The notes beneath the pieces are model-generated. The model ran no database searches. It saw nothing but the letters and a program-made list of their open reading frames with translations, and was not told the origin of the DNA. 64,000 nt of DNA from Alphaproteobacteria bacterium (GTDB lineage Bacteria; Pseudomonadota; Alphaproteobacteria; Oceanibaculales; Oceanibaculaceae): the NCBI GenBank assembly GCA_018823745.1, contig JAHJHR010000012.1, positions 496,001 to 560,000 on the forward strand, written 5' to 3'. Shown here one piece after another: positions 27,388 through 36,453 of this stretch. Both the position numbers and the translations under genes were made by a program. The stretch's first letter is position 1. The number at the start of each line of letters is the position of its first letter.

Positions 27388-27759
27388 TCATTCCGACTGG
27401 ACCGGCCCTTCGCCGGCGATGCGCTGCATCAGGGCGACCAGGGTTTCGCGGTCCAGATGGCCGATCCGCTGGGCCAGCAGATGGGCGAGTCGGGTGGCTT
27501 CCGGCGACAGGCCGGCGGTGTCGATGACCACGCGCGGATGGGAGATTTCGGCGAGCCGGGCAAGCGCCTCGGCATCATCCCAAATCAGGCCGAAATAGCC
27601 GCAGATCTGGTGGATCAGCCCATCGGTCGGCCGGCCGCGATGGCCATGCTCCAGCGCCGACAGATAGGCGGAGGAGACCTGCAAAGCGGCCGCCATCTGT
27701 TTCAGCGTTGCCCCGCGCTCGGCGCGCAACTCACGCAGCCTCTGGCCGAAGGGCGTCAT
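27388..27759 (-). CDS. XRE family transcriptional regulator
   Basis: DNA-binding protein of 123 residues. A helix-turn-helix of the Cro/C1 type occupies about residues 4-60 (FGQRLRELRAERGATLKQMAAALQVSSAYLSALEHGHRGRP). The rest is a short helical domain, probably for dimerisation. The start at 27759 overlaps the smr stop by 4 bases and begins the conserved part. A smr-xre pair of this kind is common in alphaproteobacteria near hslUV. Target genes are unknown; it might regulate the lut-smr-xre transcript it lies in. Confidence 0.85.
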   Translation of the reverse strand: MTPFGQRLRELRAERGATLKQMAAALQVSSAYLSALEHGHRGRPTDGLIHQICGYFGLIWDDAEALARLAEISHPRVVIDTAGLSPEATRLAHLLAQRIGHLDRETLVALMQRIAGEGPVQSE

Positions 27760-28379
27760 GATTCGTCCCGCACCCGGCGCAGCAGCACATACAGGGCCCC
27801 GCCGGCACCATCCCTCGGCTGGGCGGCGGTGAAGGCCAGCACCTTCTCGCGCGTGCCAGCCTGGTTCAGCCACCGTGGCACCTCGCGTTTCAGCACGCCG
27901 GCCTCGTAACGGCCGAATTCATCGCGCTTCGTGCCCTTGCCGGTGATCACCAGCACGCAGCGCAGCCCGCGCGCCTGCGACCGGGCGATGAAGCCGGTCA
28001 GGGCGGCATGGGCGGCATCCTGGGTCATGCCATGCAGATCGATGCGGGATTCGATGGGCATCTGGCCGCGCTTCAGCCGAAGCTGGCTGCGCTTGTCGAG
28101 GCCGGGCGCGGTATCATGCTTCAGCGAGGGCAGGGGGATCGGGGTCTTGGGCGGCGGGGCAGCCGGCACGGGCAGCGGATCATCCTTCGGCACCCGTCCG
28201 CGCTTGCGCTTGGCTGGGGCGACGCCCTCCGCCATGGGTGCGACCGGCAGGGCCTCGATATCGGGCGGCAGATCGAGCGCGCCCAGCCGGCGCTTGGCCT
28301 TCTCGGCCAGCGGCTTCGCATCCTTCACGACGATCCGGAACAGCTCCGTTTCGTCCTTCGTCGCGCGCCGCCGGACCAT
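27756..28379 (-). CDS. Smr domain protein
   Basis: Predicted nucleic-acid endonuclease or nicking protein of the small MutS-related family. The 207 residues comprise a charged, Pro-rich N-terminal half (about 1-105) and a C-terminal Smr domain with IDLHGMTQDAAHAALTGFI (LDLHG motif, about 113-131) and VLVITGKGTKRDE (the G-x-G loop, about 142-154). It starts 3 bases after the lutC stop and overlaps the downstream XRE gene. Smr proteins act on branched DNA or on mRNA at stalled ribosomes; which applies here is not known. Confidence 0.88.
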   Translation of the reverse strand: MVRRRATKDETELFRIVVKDAKPLAEKAKRRLGALDLPPDIEALPVAPMAEGVAPAKRKRGRVPKDDPLPVPAAPPPKTPIPLPSLKHDTAPGLDKRSQLRLKRGQMPIESRIDLHGMTQDAAHAALTGFIARSQARGLRCVLVITGKGTKRDEFGRYEAGVLKREVPRWLNQAGTREKVLAFTAAQPRDGAGGALYVLLRRVRDES

Positions 28380-28382
28380 GGA

Positions 28383-29063
28383 TCAATCGTCGATCAGGAC
28401 GACATGCAGCCGCTGCGGGCCATGCGCGCCCATCAGGATTTTCTGCTCGATATCGCCGGTGCGCGACGGCCCGGTGATGTAGTTCATGGTGCGCGGCAGC
28501 TGCGCCGGATAGGCGGCGCGCAGCTTTGTCCAGCCCTCCTCATAGGCGCCGACAATCTGGCTCGCCTTCAGCACGACCATATGGGTTTCCGGCAGCAGAT
28601 TCAGCGTTGTCGGTGTCTTCGGGCCGGAGGTCAGCATCAGCGTGCCGGTTTCCGCCACGCCGGCAAAGGCCGGGGTAACGCTGACAGGATCGGGCTCCTC
28701 GGCGCGGCCGGTACGGATCGTCAGCATGCTCCGGCTCTCCCAGGGCAGGCCGGTCAGCCAGTCATCCGGGGCCAGGCGCAGCTCGGCCGGCAGGTTGTGC
28801 TGCTTCAGGTAATCCGCCACCGCCCCCGGCACATCGGCCTCCGTGGCAACGCGGGTCACGGTGGTCTGCACGCCCTCGGCCATGGCAACGAACAGGTCGA
28901 CCTGTTCGGCATGCGGTATCTGGCTGCGCTTCGGCACAAGATTGGATTGCGAATTATCCAGCCGCCGGGTCAGCGCCTCGGCCTGCTCGCCCTCGATCCG
29001 GGGGCGGCCGAGCGAGCGGCGGATACCGGCCAGGATCTGGTCGCGCGGCGACATGTCCGGCAT
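28383..29063 (-). CDS. lutC: Lactate utilization protein C (LUD domain)
   Basis: Subunit of the LutABC iron-sulfur L-lactate oxidation complex. The 226-residue protein contains the LUD domain (about 60-224), including FAGVAETGTLMLTSGP near 133-148, a characteristic glycine-rich block, and the LLPETHMVVLKASQIV strand. The ATG at 29063 overlaps the lutB stop (TGATG), showing coupling. The order lutA-lutB-lutC matches Bacillus. It is followed after 3 bases by smr. Confidence 0.9.
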   Translation of the reverse strand: MPDMSPRDQILAGIRRSLGRPRIEGEQAEALTRRLDNSQSNLVPKRSQIPHAEQVDLFVAMAEGVQTTVTRVATEADVPGAVADYLKQHNLPAELRLAPDDWLTGLPWESRSMLTIRTGRAEEPDPVSVTPAFAGVAETGTLMLTSGPKTPTTLNLLPETHMVVLKASQIVGAYEEGWTKLRAAYPAQLPRTMNYITGPSRTGDIEQKILMGAHGPQRLHVVLIDD

Positions 29064-30484
29064 CAGGCGGCCCTCTTCTTCTGGCGATAGAGCTGCTGGA
29101 AGGTCTGGCCCTGCGGCGCCGGCATGTCGCGCACCGAGGTCCAGCCGCCGGCCAGCGGCAGGCTGCGGAACCGGCCCTTGCCCCGGCCCAGACGGCCCAG
29201 CACCCGCATGGCGAGGCCGGTCGCCGCCTGATACAGCGCCGGCCTTTTGGCGAAAAACGCCCAGAGGCCGAGGCCGGTGCGGTAGGTCGTGGGCGACAGC
29301 TTCTTCTCGAATTCCCGCTTTCGCCATTGCCGCATCATCTTCGGCAGCGGAATGCGCATCGGGCACACGCTCTCGCAGCGCCCGCAGAAGGTGGAGGCAT
29401 TCGGCAGATGCCCGGCTTCCTCCACGCCGACCAGCGTCGGCGTCAGTACAGCACCCATCGGGCCGGGATAGACCCAGCCATAGGCATGGCCGCCAACGGC
29501 GCTGTAAACCGGGCAGTGATTCATGCAGGCGGCACAGCGGATGCAGCGCAGCATCTCCTGGAATTCGGTGCCCAGCATGGCGCTGCGGCCATTATCCAGC
29601 AGCACGACGTGATAGGCCTCCGGCCCGTCCAGATCCTCCGGCCGCTTCGGACCGGTGGAGAAGGTGGTGTAGACCGACATTTCCTGGCCGGTGGCGGAAC
29701 GCGCCAGCAGCCGCATGATCGACGCCGCGTCATCCAGCGTCGGCACCACTTTTTCCAGGCTGGCCAGGACGATATGGATTTTCGGCAGGGTCTGGGTCAG
29801 GTCGCCATTGCCCTCATTGGTGACGATGACGGTCGATCCGGTCTCGGCGATCAGGAAGTTGGCCCCGGTAATACCGACATCGGCGTCGATGAATCGGTTC
29901 CGTAGTTTCGCACGGGCCTCGTCGAGCAGCTGGCGCGGTTCCGACAGCGGCCGACCGGCCGGCAGGTCGGTGTGAATCTTCCGGAAGCTTTCCTCGACAT
30001 CCGACTGGTTCAGATGCACGGCCGGCGCGATGATATGGCTCGGCGGTTCCTTGCGGATCTGGATGATATATTCGCCGAGATCGGTCTCGATCGGCTCGAT
30101 GCCGCTTTCTTCCAGGAAATCGTTCAGCGCGATCTCCTCGGCGATCATCGACTTGCCCTTGGTGACGGTCTTTGCGTCCACCGAGCGGCAGATTTCCAGG
30201 ATTTTCTCGCGGGCTTCCTGCGGCGTGCGCGCCCAGTGCACATGGCCGCCATTCTCGATCACCTTCGCCTCGAAGCGCTCCAGATAGAAATCGAGATGCT
30301 CCAGCGTATGGTTCTTGATGTCCCGGCCGAGGTCGCGCAGCGCGTCGAATTCCGGCAGCTTGTCGATAGCCGCCTTGCGCTTGTCCTGGAAGCCGACGCG
30401 CATATTGCCCAGCGCGCGCTGCAGGCGCTCGTCATGCAGGGCGGTGGTGGCGTTGCTCTTGAAGGCATGGCTGGTTGATTGCAT
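29063..30484 (-). CDS. lutB: Lactate utilization iron-sulfur protein B
   Basis: Central iron-sulfur subunit of LutABC. The 473-residue protein has an N-terminal LUD domain (about 60-300) and two ferredoxin-like cysteine clusters in the C-terminal third: CIRCAACMNHCP (near 310-325) and CGRCESVCP (near 365-373), each able to hold a [4Fe-4S] cluster. The C-terminal region ends in a basic tail. It lies 10 bases after lutA and overlaps lutC by one base. Confidence 0.93.
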   Translation of the reverse strand: MQSTSHAFKSNATTALHDERLQRALGNMRVGFQDKRKAAIDKLPEFDALRDLGRDIKNHTLEHLDFYLERFEAKVIENGGHVHWARTPQEAREKILEICRSVDAKTVTKGKSMIAEEIALNDFLEESGIEPIETDLGEYIIQIRKEPPSHIIAPAVHLNQSDVEESFRKIHTDLPAGRPLSEPRQLLDEARAKLRNRFIDADVGITGANFLIAETGSTVIVTNEGNGDLTQTLPKIHIVLASLEKVVPTLDDAASIMRLLARSATGQEMSVYTTFSTGPKRPEDLDGPEAYHVVLLDNGRSAMLGTEFQEMLRCIRCAACMNHCPVYSAVGGHAYGWVYPGPMGAVLTPTLVGVEEAGHLPNASTFCGRCESVCPMRIPLPKMMRQWRKREFEKKLSPTTYRTGLGLWAFFAKRPALYQAATGLAMRVLGRLGRGKGRFRSLPLAGGWTSVRDMPAPQGQTFQQLYRQKKRAA

Positions 30485-30494
30485 TGCCTGGCTC

Positions 30495-31271
30495 CTATTT
30501 CGCGTCGCCGATGGGGGCGTCCTGGGTCATACCGGCCAGGATTTCCGCGACATGCCGCACGCGGGTCTTCTCGCCGCGCCGCTTCAGCTTGCCGGCCATG
30601 TTCATCAGGCAGCCCAGATCGCCGGCCAGCAGCGTATCGGCGCCGGTGCGGGCGATATCCTCGGCCTTGTCGGTGACCATGCGGTCGGAGATATCGGGAT
30701 ATTTGATGCAGAAGGTGCCGCCAAAGCCGCAGCAGATCTCCGAGCCCGGCAGCTCCCTCATCGTCAGTCCGCCGACACTGCCCAACAGCTGGCGCGGCTG
30801 TTTCTTCACATTCAGCTCACGCAGGCCGGAGCAGCTGTCGTGATAGGTGACAATGCCGTCATAGCGCGCGGCAACGCCGGTCATGCCCATGACATCGACC
30901 AGGAAGGACACCAGCTCATGCGTGCGCTTGCCCAGATGATGGGCGCGCGGCCCCCATTCGGCATCATCCTTGAACAGCTCCGGATAATGCTCATGCAACA
31001 TGCCGGCGCAGGAGCCGGAGGGGGCGACGACGTAATCATAGCCCTCGAAGGCCCGGATGGTGTTGCGGGCGATATCGCGGGTATCGGCGAAATCGCCGGA
31101 ATTATAGGCCGGCTGGCCACAGCAGGTCTGGGCTTCCGGCACCTCTACGGTGCAGCCGGCCTCTTCCAGCAGCTTGATCGCGGCGAAGCCGACGGAGGGG
31201 CGGAACAGATCCACCAGGCAGGTGACGAAAAGCCCGACACGCGGGGTTTTCTGGGGCGTTTCCTCGGCCAT
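30495..31271 (-). CDS. lutA: Lactate utilization protein A (CCG-domain)
   Basis: Subunit of LutABC with two CCG (cysteine-rich) domains, related to the electron-transfer part of glycolate oxidase and heterodisulfide reductase. In the 258 residues the first motif is in AQTCCGQPAYNSGD (near 48) and the second in SEICCGFGGTFCIKYPDIS (near 180); GSCAGMLHEHYP and YHDSCSGLRE are the companion cysteine segments. The start at 31271 follows AGGGAAAA. No lactate permease gene (lutP) is next to it. Glycolate-linked roles of the same family cannot be excluded. Confidence 0.92.
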   Translation of the reverse strand: MAEETPQKTPRVGLFVTCLVDLFRPSVGFAAIKLLEEAGCTVEVPEAQTCCGQPAYNSGDFADTRDIARNTIRAFEGYDYVVAPSGSCAGMLHEHYPELFKDDAEWGPRAHHLGKRTHELVSFLVDVMGMTGVAARYDGIVTYHDSCSGLRELNVKKQPRQLLGSVGGLTMRELPGSEICCGFGGTFCIKYPDISDRMVTDKAEDIARTGADTLLAGDLGCLMNMAGKLKRRGEKTRVRHVAEILAGMTQDAPIGDAK

Positions 31272-31369
31272 TACCGGTTTTCCCTGGCGTTTATTATCGG
31301 ACAACCCCGACAAGATGACGGGTGTCGGTAAAGATAACAAGCAGCGGCGGTATTACCAGTCGGGGCGGT

Positions 31370-32551
31370 TCAGCTGCCAGGCGTCAGGGCCTTGGGCAGC
31401 AGCAGGTAATAGAATCCGGTGGATTTCATCCGGCCCGCCTTGTCAGCGGCATCCTTGCCATGGCCCCAGAACAGGTCGCCCCGCACCGGGCCGCGAATGG
31501 CCCCGCCGACATCCTGGGCGACGACAAGCTGGCGCAGCCGGGGGGCGCCGCTGTCGGGATGATCGACATCCAGCCAGACCGGCGTACCCAGCGGCACGAA
31601 GCGGCGATCAACCGCCAGGCTGCGCAGCGGCGTCAGCGCCACGCCCTGCGCGCCGACCGGACCCTCGCCTGGCAGTTCCCGGAAGAAGACATAGGAGGGG
31701 TTGCTGTTCATGATCTCGTCGGCGCGGCCGGGATTGGCCGCCAGCCAGGCGCGGATCGACTGCATGGAGACATTCTCGCGGGTCAGCTCCCCCTTGGCGA
31801 TCAGCTCGCGGCCAATGGCGACATAGGGGTGGCCGTTCTGCCCGGCATAGCCGACGCGGATGACCCGGCCATCGGCCAAAGTGACGCGGCCAGACCCCTG
31901 GATCTGCAGGAAGAAGGCATCGACCGGATCATCGACCCAGAGGATTTCAAGACGGCGGGAATCAAGTGCCCCGCCGACGATCTGCTGGCGGCTCTCATAG
32001 GGCTTGAGCGAGCCATCGATCACCCGGCCGGCGATGCGCTGGCCTTTCAGCTCCTCGCGGAACTGGCCCAGATCGACCATGACCAGATCGTCGGGCCGGC
32101 GGTGCAGCGGCACAGTGTGGCGCGCCGTGCGGGTTAGCGATCCGCTCAGTTCCGCCTCGTAATAGCCGGTGAACAACCCCTTCGCCTCGGCATTATTGGC
32201 GGCGCGATAGGGCTGGAAATTGGCTTCGAAGAAGGCGCGGGCCGCAGCAGGATTGGCTGCCGGCAGTTTCTCGGCAGCGGCGCAGGCCGGCAGCCAGTCG
32301 GCGATCTTGCCGAAACGGGCATCCGGGCCGAAGGCGCGGTCCGCCGGTTGTGGCTTCAGGCGGCCGCAGGATTTCAGCAAGGCAGGCAGGGCCGCCGAGG
32401 CATCATCCGCCGACCAGCCCGGCATATCGGCATAGCGCGCCGGTGTCAGGATCAGCGCTTCGGCTGGCGGTGCCGGCGGCTTGGCCTGTTCGCAGGCGGC
32501 GACGAGCAGGGCGAAACCGGCGAGCAGGTTCCAGAAAATGAAACGATTCAT
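31370..32551 (-). CDS. mltA: Membrane-bound lytic murein transglycosylase A
   Basis: Outer-membrane lipoprotein that cleaves peptidoglycan glycan strands to give anhydro-muropeptides. The 393-residue precursor has a lipobox LLVAAC with Cys20 as the lipidated residue. The MltA barrel contains GLFTGYYEAELSGS near 125, FFLQIQGSGRVTLADG near 210, and the 3D domain near the C-terminus, VVAQDVGGAIRGPVRGDLFWGHG, with the catalytic Asp in the 3D signature. The gene normally sits between tim44 and smr in this group; here the lut genes separate mltA and smr. Confidence 0.94.
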   Translation of the reverse strand: MNRFIFWNLLAGFALLVAACEQAKPPAPPAEALILTPARYADMPGWSADDASAALPALLKSCGRLKPQPADRAFGPDARFGKIADWLPACAAAEKLPAANPAAARAFFEANFQPYRAANNAEAKGLFTGYYEAELSGSLTRTARHTVPLHRRPDDLVMVDLGQFREELKGQRIAGRVIDGSLKPYESRQQIVGGALDSRRLEILWVDDPVDAFFLQIQGSGRVTLADGRVIRVGYAGQNGHPYVAIGRELIAKGELTRENVSMQSIRAWLAANPGRADEIMNSNPSYVFFRELPGEGPVGAQGVALTPLRSLAVDRRFVPLGTPVWLDVDHPDSGAPRLRQLVVAQDVGGAIRGPVRGDLFWGHGKDAADKAGRMKSTGFYYLLLPKALTPGS

Positions 32552-32572
32552 TCCGTAAATCAGACCGGGAAA

Positions 32573-33250
32573 TCAGGTCGGGGTGCGTGTAGCGACCAGC
32601 AACCAGTTCGGATCATCCGAGCGCGTATCGCGGGCAAAGGTCCAGATATCGACGATGGTCTCGCCATCCTCTGGATCGCCCTCGATGGGCTTGCCGTCGG
32701 CATCGCGGGTCACGTTGATCTGCTCGGTGACGAATTCGACTGTGATGTGGGACTGGCTGCCCTTCATCTCCGCCTCGGTGATATCGGCGGCCTTGATCTC
32801 GACCAGCGTTGTCTCCAGCGTCTCGCCGCGCGCAACGCGCTGGTCGATGGCGGCGGTGAAGCGGTCATAGACATCATCATCAAGCAGCGGCCGCAGGGCG
32901 TCCTTGTCGCCGCGGGCGAAGGCATCGACGATCATCTCGAAAGCCGCCTGAGCGCCACTGGCGAAATATTTCTCATCAAAGCTGGGATCGGCGATCTTCA
33001 CCTGGGTCAGGGCTGCGGCCAGTGAACCCGGCGCTGCCGTCATGCCCTCAGGGCGGACACCATCGCGCTTCGGCAGGCTGACGACATTATCGGAATCATC
33101 CGCATCCTGTTCCGGGCGAGGCTGGAACGGGTCCTGGCGCGGGCGTTCATTGCCAGTCCGCTTGCCGAGGACGCTGCGCAGGCGCAGGATCAGAAACGCG
33201 GCCACCATCGCAAAGAAGATGATGTCCAAAAAAGGAAAACCGTCGCCCAT
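32573..33250 (-). CDS. Tim44-like protein (TimA)
   Basis: Membrane-anchored protein of 225 residues with one N-terminal hydrophobic helix (about 8-22), a charged low-complexity linker (about 30-75) and a C-terminal Tim44 domain (about 80-225). FDEKYFASGAQAAFEMIVDAFARGDKDALRPLLDDDVYDRF is the typical start of that domain. Bacterial TimA proteins resemble the mitochondrial import motor subunit Tim44, but their own function is not settled. It lies upstream of mltA in the same direction (21 bases) and is divergent from fxsA. Confidence 0.88.
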   Translation of the reverse strand: MGDGFPFLDIIFFAMVAAFLILRLRSVLGKRTGNERPRQDPFQPRPEQDADDSDNVVSLPKRDGVRPEGMTAAPGSLAAALTQVKIADPSFDEKYFASGAQAAFEMIVDAFARGDKDALRPLLDDDVYDRFTAAIDQRVARGETLETTLVEIKAADITEAEMKGSQSHITVEFVTEQINVTRDADGKPIEGDPEDGETIVDIWTFARDTRSDDPNWLLVATRTPT

Positions 33251-33399
33251 TCTGTTTTCGGGCTGGCCTTGCTGGACCTATACCCGCCCTGTGCGCTAAG
33301 TACGTTGGGTCTGCCGCTGGCTGACAAGCCATCGACAGGACGATGATTGTCATCGTCGCCTTAGTTCCTACATAGGCGTGACTCAACGAAAGAGCAAGC

Positions 33400-33975
33400 A
33401 TGCGCCTCCTTATCTTCCTGTTTCTGATCGCCATCCCGATTGCCGAAATCGCCGTCTTTATCGAGGTCGGCGAGGAGATCGGTGTCTGGCCGACCATCGG
33501 CCTGTGCCTGGCAACCGCGCTGGCCGGCAGTTTTCTTTTGCGACAGCAGGGGCTTGCCACGCTGAACAGCGCCCGCATCCAGCTTGACCAGGGCAAGATG
33601 CCGGTCGGCGAGATGCTGCATGGCCTGGCGCTGATGCTGGCCGGCGCGCTGCTGCTCGTGCCCGGCTTCGTGACCGATACGGTGGGGCTGTTGCTCTTCG
33701 TGCCGGGCGTACGGCGCTGGCTGATGGGCGGATTGCTGGCCGGGCTGGTCAAGACGGGCGCGGTGTTTACCGCCTCGGCTGGTTTCAGCGGGCCGGGCCA
33801 ACGGCAGGGGCAAGGGCGGCCAGGCGGCGTGATCGACGGCGATTACCAGGATATCACCCCGCCCAACCCGGATGACATCACCCCCGGCGGCACGAACCCG
33901 GATTCACCCTGGCGTCAGCTGCCCGATGACACGAGTGCGCCGGATGACAGTGATCCGCGCGGAGAGAAAAAATGA
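33400..33975 (+). CDS. fxsA: FxsA family membrane protein
   Basis: Small inner-membrane protein of 191 residues. The N-terminal 120 residues match FxsA: LLIFLFLIAIPIAEIAVFIEVGEEIGVWPTI (first hairpin) and LMLAGALLLVPGFVTDTVGLLLFVPGVRRWL (second hairpin). The C-terminal 70 residues are hydrophilic and rich in Pro, Asp and Gly, probably disordered in the cytoplasm. In E. coli FxsA affects phage F exclusion; its general role is unclear. The stop overlaps the start of the phosphatase gene by 4 bases. Confidence 0.9.
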   Translation: MRLLIFLFLIAIPIAEIAVFIEVGEEIGVWPTIGLCLATALAGSFLLRQQGLATLNSARIQLDQGKMPVGEMLHGLALMLAGALLLVPGFVTDTVGLLLFVPGVRRWLMGGLLAGLVKTGAVFTASAGFSGPGQRQGQGRPGGVIDGDYQDITPPNPDDITPGGTNPDSPWRQLPDDTSAPDDSDPRGEKK

Positions 33976-34532
33976 TTTTCGTCCGGCATGGCCAGTCCGA
34001 ATTCAATGTGCATTTCGCCAAGACCCGGCAGGACCCCGGCATTCCCGATCCGGCGCTGACCGAGGAAGGACGGCGCCAGGCCCGCCAGGCCGCAGAGATA
34101 CTGCGCGATCTGGATATCCGGCATTTGCTGGCCAGCCCCTTCACCCGCGCCCTGCAGACCGCCGAGATCATCGCCGATACGCTGCGCCTGCCGGTCGAGA
34201 TCGAACCGCTGGTGCATGAACATGCAGCCTTTATCTGCGATATCGGCACACCGGCCAGTGCGCTGGGCAAGACCTGGCCGAACTGGCGCTTCGATCATCT
34301 GCCGGAGCGCTGGTGGCCGGATGACGAACAGGAAGACGCGATGCTGGCCCGCTGCCAGCGCTTTCGCGAGCGCATGGCGATGGCCGAGATGTATGAGCAC
34401 ACGGCCATCGTCAGCCATTGGGGCTTTATTCGCGGGCTGACCGGCCTGCGCGTCACAAATGGCGCGGTCGTGCGCGTCGCGAAGCAGGGTGAGGCCGAAT
34501 TGCTGCACCCGGTCGAGCCGGCCTTACCGTAA
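33972..34532 (+). CDS. Histidine phosphatase family protein
   Basis: Phosphoglycerate-mutase-like phosphatase of 186 residues. The catalytic RHG motif is at the very N-terminus (FVRHGQSEFN, His6), followed by LTEEGRRQARQAAEIL and LLASPFTRALQTAEII. The second catalytic His is in AIVSHWGFIRGL near residue 155. Substrate is unknown. It is translationally coupled to fxsA (ATGA) and precedes secB, an insertion between two genes often close together in this group. Confidence 0.87.
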   Translation: MIFVRHGQSEFNVHFAKTRQDPGIPDPALTEEGRRQARQAAEILRDLDIRHLLASPFTRALQTAEIIADTLRLPVEIEPLVHEHAAFICDIGTPASALGKTWPNWRFDHLPERWWPDDEQEDAMLARCQRFRERMAMAEMYEHTAIVSHWGFIRGLTGLRVTNGAVVRVAKQGEAELLHPVEPALP

Positions 34533-34615
34533 CCGTCCTGCGCTTGTACCTTATCCATGATCCGTGTTAGCGACCGGATTTCCGCGCACCCATATTGCGA
34601 AGAGAGTTTTTATCG

Positions 34616-35131
34616 ATGAGCGATACACCCATCACCCCGGAAGACAACGAGACCGCCCAGGCCCAGGCCAGCGCCATGCCGATTGTCGTCCATGCGCAGT
34701 ATGTGAAGGATCTCTCCTTCGAGAATCCGAACGCGCCGATGAGCCTGCAGCCGGCCGACAAACAGCCGGATGTGTCGGTGAAGGTCGATGTCCAGGCCCG
34801 GCGGATTCGCCAGGATGATCCGGTCTTCGAGGTTCTGCTGGTCATCAATGCCGAGACCCGGAATGACGACCAGCAGCTGTTCCTGCTGGAGCTCACCTAT
34901 GGCGGCGTCTTCTCGCTGCGCGGTGCGGCGGAAGAACATCTGCATCCGCTGGTCATGATCGAATGCCCGCGCCTGCTGTTCCCCTATGCCCGCGCCATGG
35001 TGTCCGAGACGACCCGCGATGGCGGTTTCCCGCCGCTGATGCTGCAGCCCATCGATTTCGTCGAGCTGTATCGCCGCCGCCTGGCGCAGCAGGACCCGAC
35101 CGCCGACAGCGAGGTCGCCGGCCACGCCTGA
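34616..35131 (+). CDS. secB: Protein-export chaperone SecB
   Basis: Tetrameric cytoplasmic chaperone that keeps precursor proteins unfolded and delivers them to SecA. The 171-residue protein has the conserved core HAQYVKDLSFENPNAP near residue 30, VFEVLLVINAETRNDDQQLFLLELTYGGVF near 70-100 and CPRLLFPYARAMVSETTRDGGFPPLMLQPIDF near 122-152. The start at 34616 gives the usual short acidic N-terminus. Convergent with dnaQ across 16 bases. Confidence 0.95.
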   Translation: MSDTPITPEDNETAQAQASAMPIVVHAQYVKDLSFENPNAPMSLQPADKQPDVSVKVDVQARRIRQDDPVFEVLLVINAETRNDDQQLFLLELTYGGVFSLRGAAEEHLHPLVMIECPRLLFPYARAMVSETTRDGGFPPLMLQPIDFVELYRRRLAQQDPTADSEVAGHA

Positions 35132-35147
35132 TCCTGCCTGAGGGTGA

Positions 35148-35834
35148 TCAGCCCTCGCGCAGCCAGATCGACTCTTTGATCCTGGAGAGCATGGCGGCAT
35201 GGGCCGCCAGCTCCGCCTCGCTGGGGACATGGATGCGCGCCGGCCGCTTCTGGCGCGCATCTTCCATCTGCTGCATCTCGGCGGCGCTGATCTTCTCATT
35301 CGCACCAAGCAGCAGGCCGGGCTCCCGGCCGCCGATCAGCTCCAGATAGACCGCCGCCAGAAGATCGGCATCGACCAGCGCGCCATGCAAATTGCGGTGG
35401 CCATTATCGATGCCGAAGCGCTTGCACAGCGCATCCAGGCTGGATTGTGCGCCGGGATATTTGCGCCGCGCCATGGCCAGCGTATCAACCGCGCGGGTGG
35501 AGGGCAGCGGGGCATGGCCCAGCGCCGAAATCTCCGCATTGATGAAACGCATGTCGAATTCAGCATTGTGGATGACCAGCAGCGAATCCCCGATGAAATC
35601 GAGAAAATCGCCGCAGATATCCGCGAATTTCGGATGGCCGGCCAGGAAATCCGCCGACAGGCCATGGACCTTGAAGGCCTCCTCCGGCATGTCGCGTTCC
35701 GGATTGATGTATTGCTGGTAGCTGCGGCCGGTCGGCAGATGATTATCCAGCTCGATACAGGCGATTTCGACGATCCGGTGACCTGCCTTGGGATCAAGGC
35801 CGGTGGTTTCCGTATCGAGGACGATTTCACGCAT
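35148..35834 (-). CDS. dnaQ: DNA polymerase III epsilon subunit (proofreading exonuclease)
   Basis: 3'-5' proofreading exonuclease of the replicative polymerase. The 228-residue protein has the DnaQ motifs: Exo I LDTETTG (Asp7, Glu9), Exo II VIHNAEFDMRFIN near 87-100 and Exo III LHGALVDADLLAAVYLEL near 148-166. The C-terminal tail would bind the alpha subunit. It overlaps the end of coaE by 8 bases. The dnaQ-coaE-maf-ppsR order leading away from the origin gap is a conserved alphaproteobacterial feature. Confidence 0.95.
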   Translation of the reverse strand: MREIVLDTETTGLDPKAGHRIVEIACIELDNHLPTGRSYQQYINPERDMPEEAFKVHGLSADFLAGHPKFADICGDFLDFIGDSLLVIHNAEFDMRFINAEISALGHAPLPSTRAVDTLAMARRKYPGAQSSLDALCKRFGIDNGHRNLHGALVDADLLAAVYLELIGGREPGLLLGANEKISAAEMQQMEDARQKRPARIHVPSEAELAAHAAMLSRIKESIWLREG

Positions 35835-36453
35835 GGCGGCTCCGGCGGGTTTTGTAGCGGCTGGAATTGTCGCGGGTGAGTCTGACGATCTGTTTCAGCT
35901 GGCGCAAGCTGTGCGCGCGGCTGAGACCGGTGGTGACGACGAAATCGGCATGGCGGCGTTTCTCGCTGTCGGAAATCTGTTTGGCCAGGATGGCCCGGAA
36001 TTTCTGTGGCGTCATGCCCGGCCGGCGCAGCACCCGCAGCGCCTGTATCCGGGCCGGCGCGCTGACCACGATCACCGCGTCGACACGGGCCTCACCACCG
36101 GTTTCATAGAGCAGCGGGATATCCAGCACGGCGATTTTCCGGCGCTGGCGGCGCATCCGGCCCAGAAAGCGCCGCTCCGCCGCGCGCACCATCGGGTGCA
36201 GGATTTTTTCCAGCCGGCGTAGTGAAGCGTCATCGCCGAACACCCGGTTGCCGAGCAGCCGGCGATCCACGGCACCCTGGCTGACCACACCGGGGAAAGC
36301 CGCGTCAACTTTCGCCACCGCCGCTCCGCCCTTGCCCAGCAGGCGGTGGACCGTCGCATCGGCATCGTGAACCGGCAGGCCGAGGGCGCGCAGCATGGTG
36401 GCCGCCGTGCTTTTCCCCATGCCGATAGAGCCGGTCAGGCCGAGCAGGATCAT
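35827..36453 (-). CDS. coaE: Dephospho-CoA kinase
   Basis: Last step of coenzyme A synthesis: ATP-dependent 3'-phosphorylation of dephospho-CoA. The 208-residue P-loop protein has Walker A GSIGMGKST at residues 8-16, DADATVHRLLGKGGAAV near 30, and VLDIPLLYETGGEARVDAVIVV near 109-130. The C-terminal 15 residues are strongly basic. Its start overlaps the maf stop by one base (TGATG), and its end overlaps dnaQ by 8 bases. Confidence 0.95.
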   Translation of the reverse strand: MILLGLTGSIGMGKSTAATMLRALGLPVHDADATVHRLLGKGGAAVAKVDAAFPGVVSQGAVDRRLLGNRVFGDDASLRRLEKILHPMVRAAERRFLGRMRRQRRKIAVLDIPLLYETGGEARVDAVIVVSAPARIQALRVLRRPGMTPQKFRAILAKQISDSEKRRHADFVVTTGLSRAHSLRQLKQIVRLTRDNSSRYKTRRSRHA

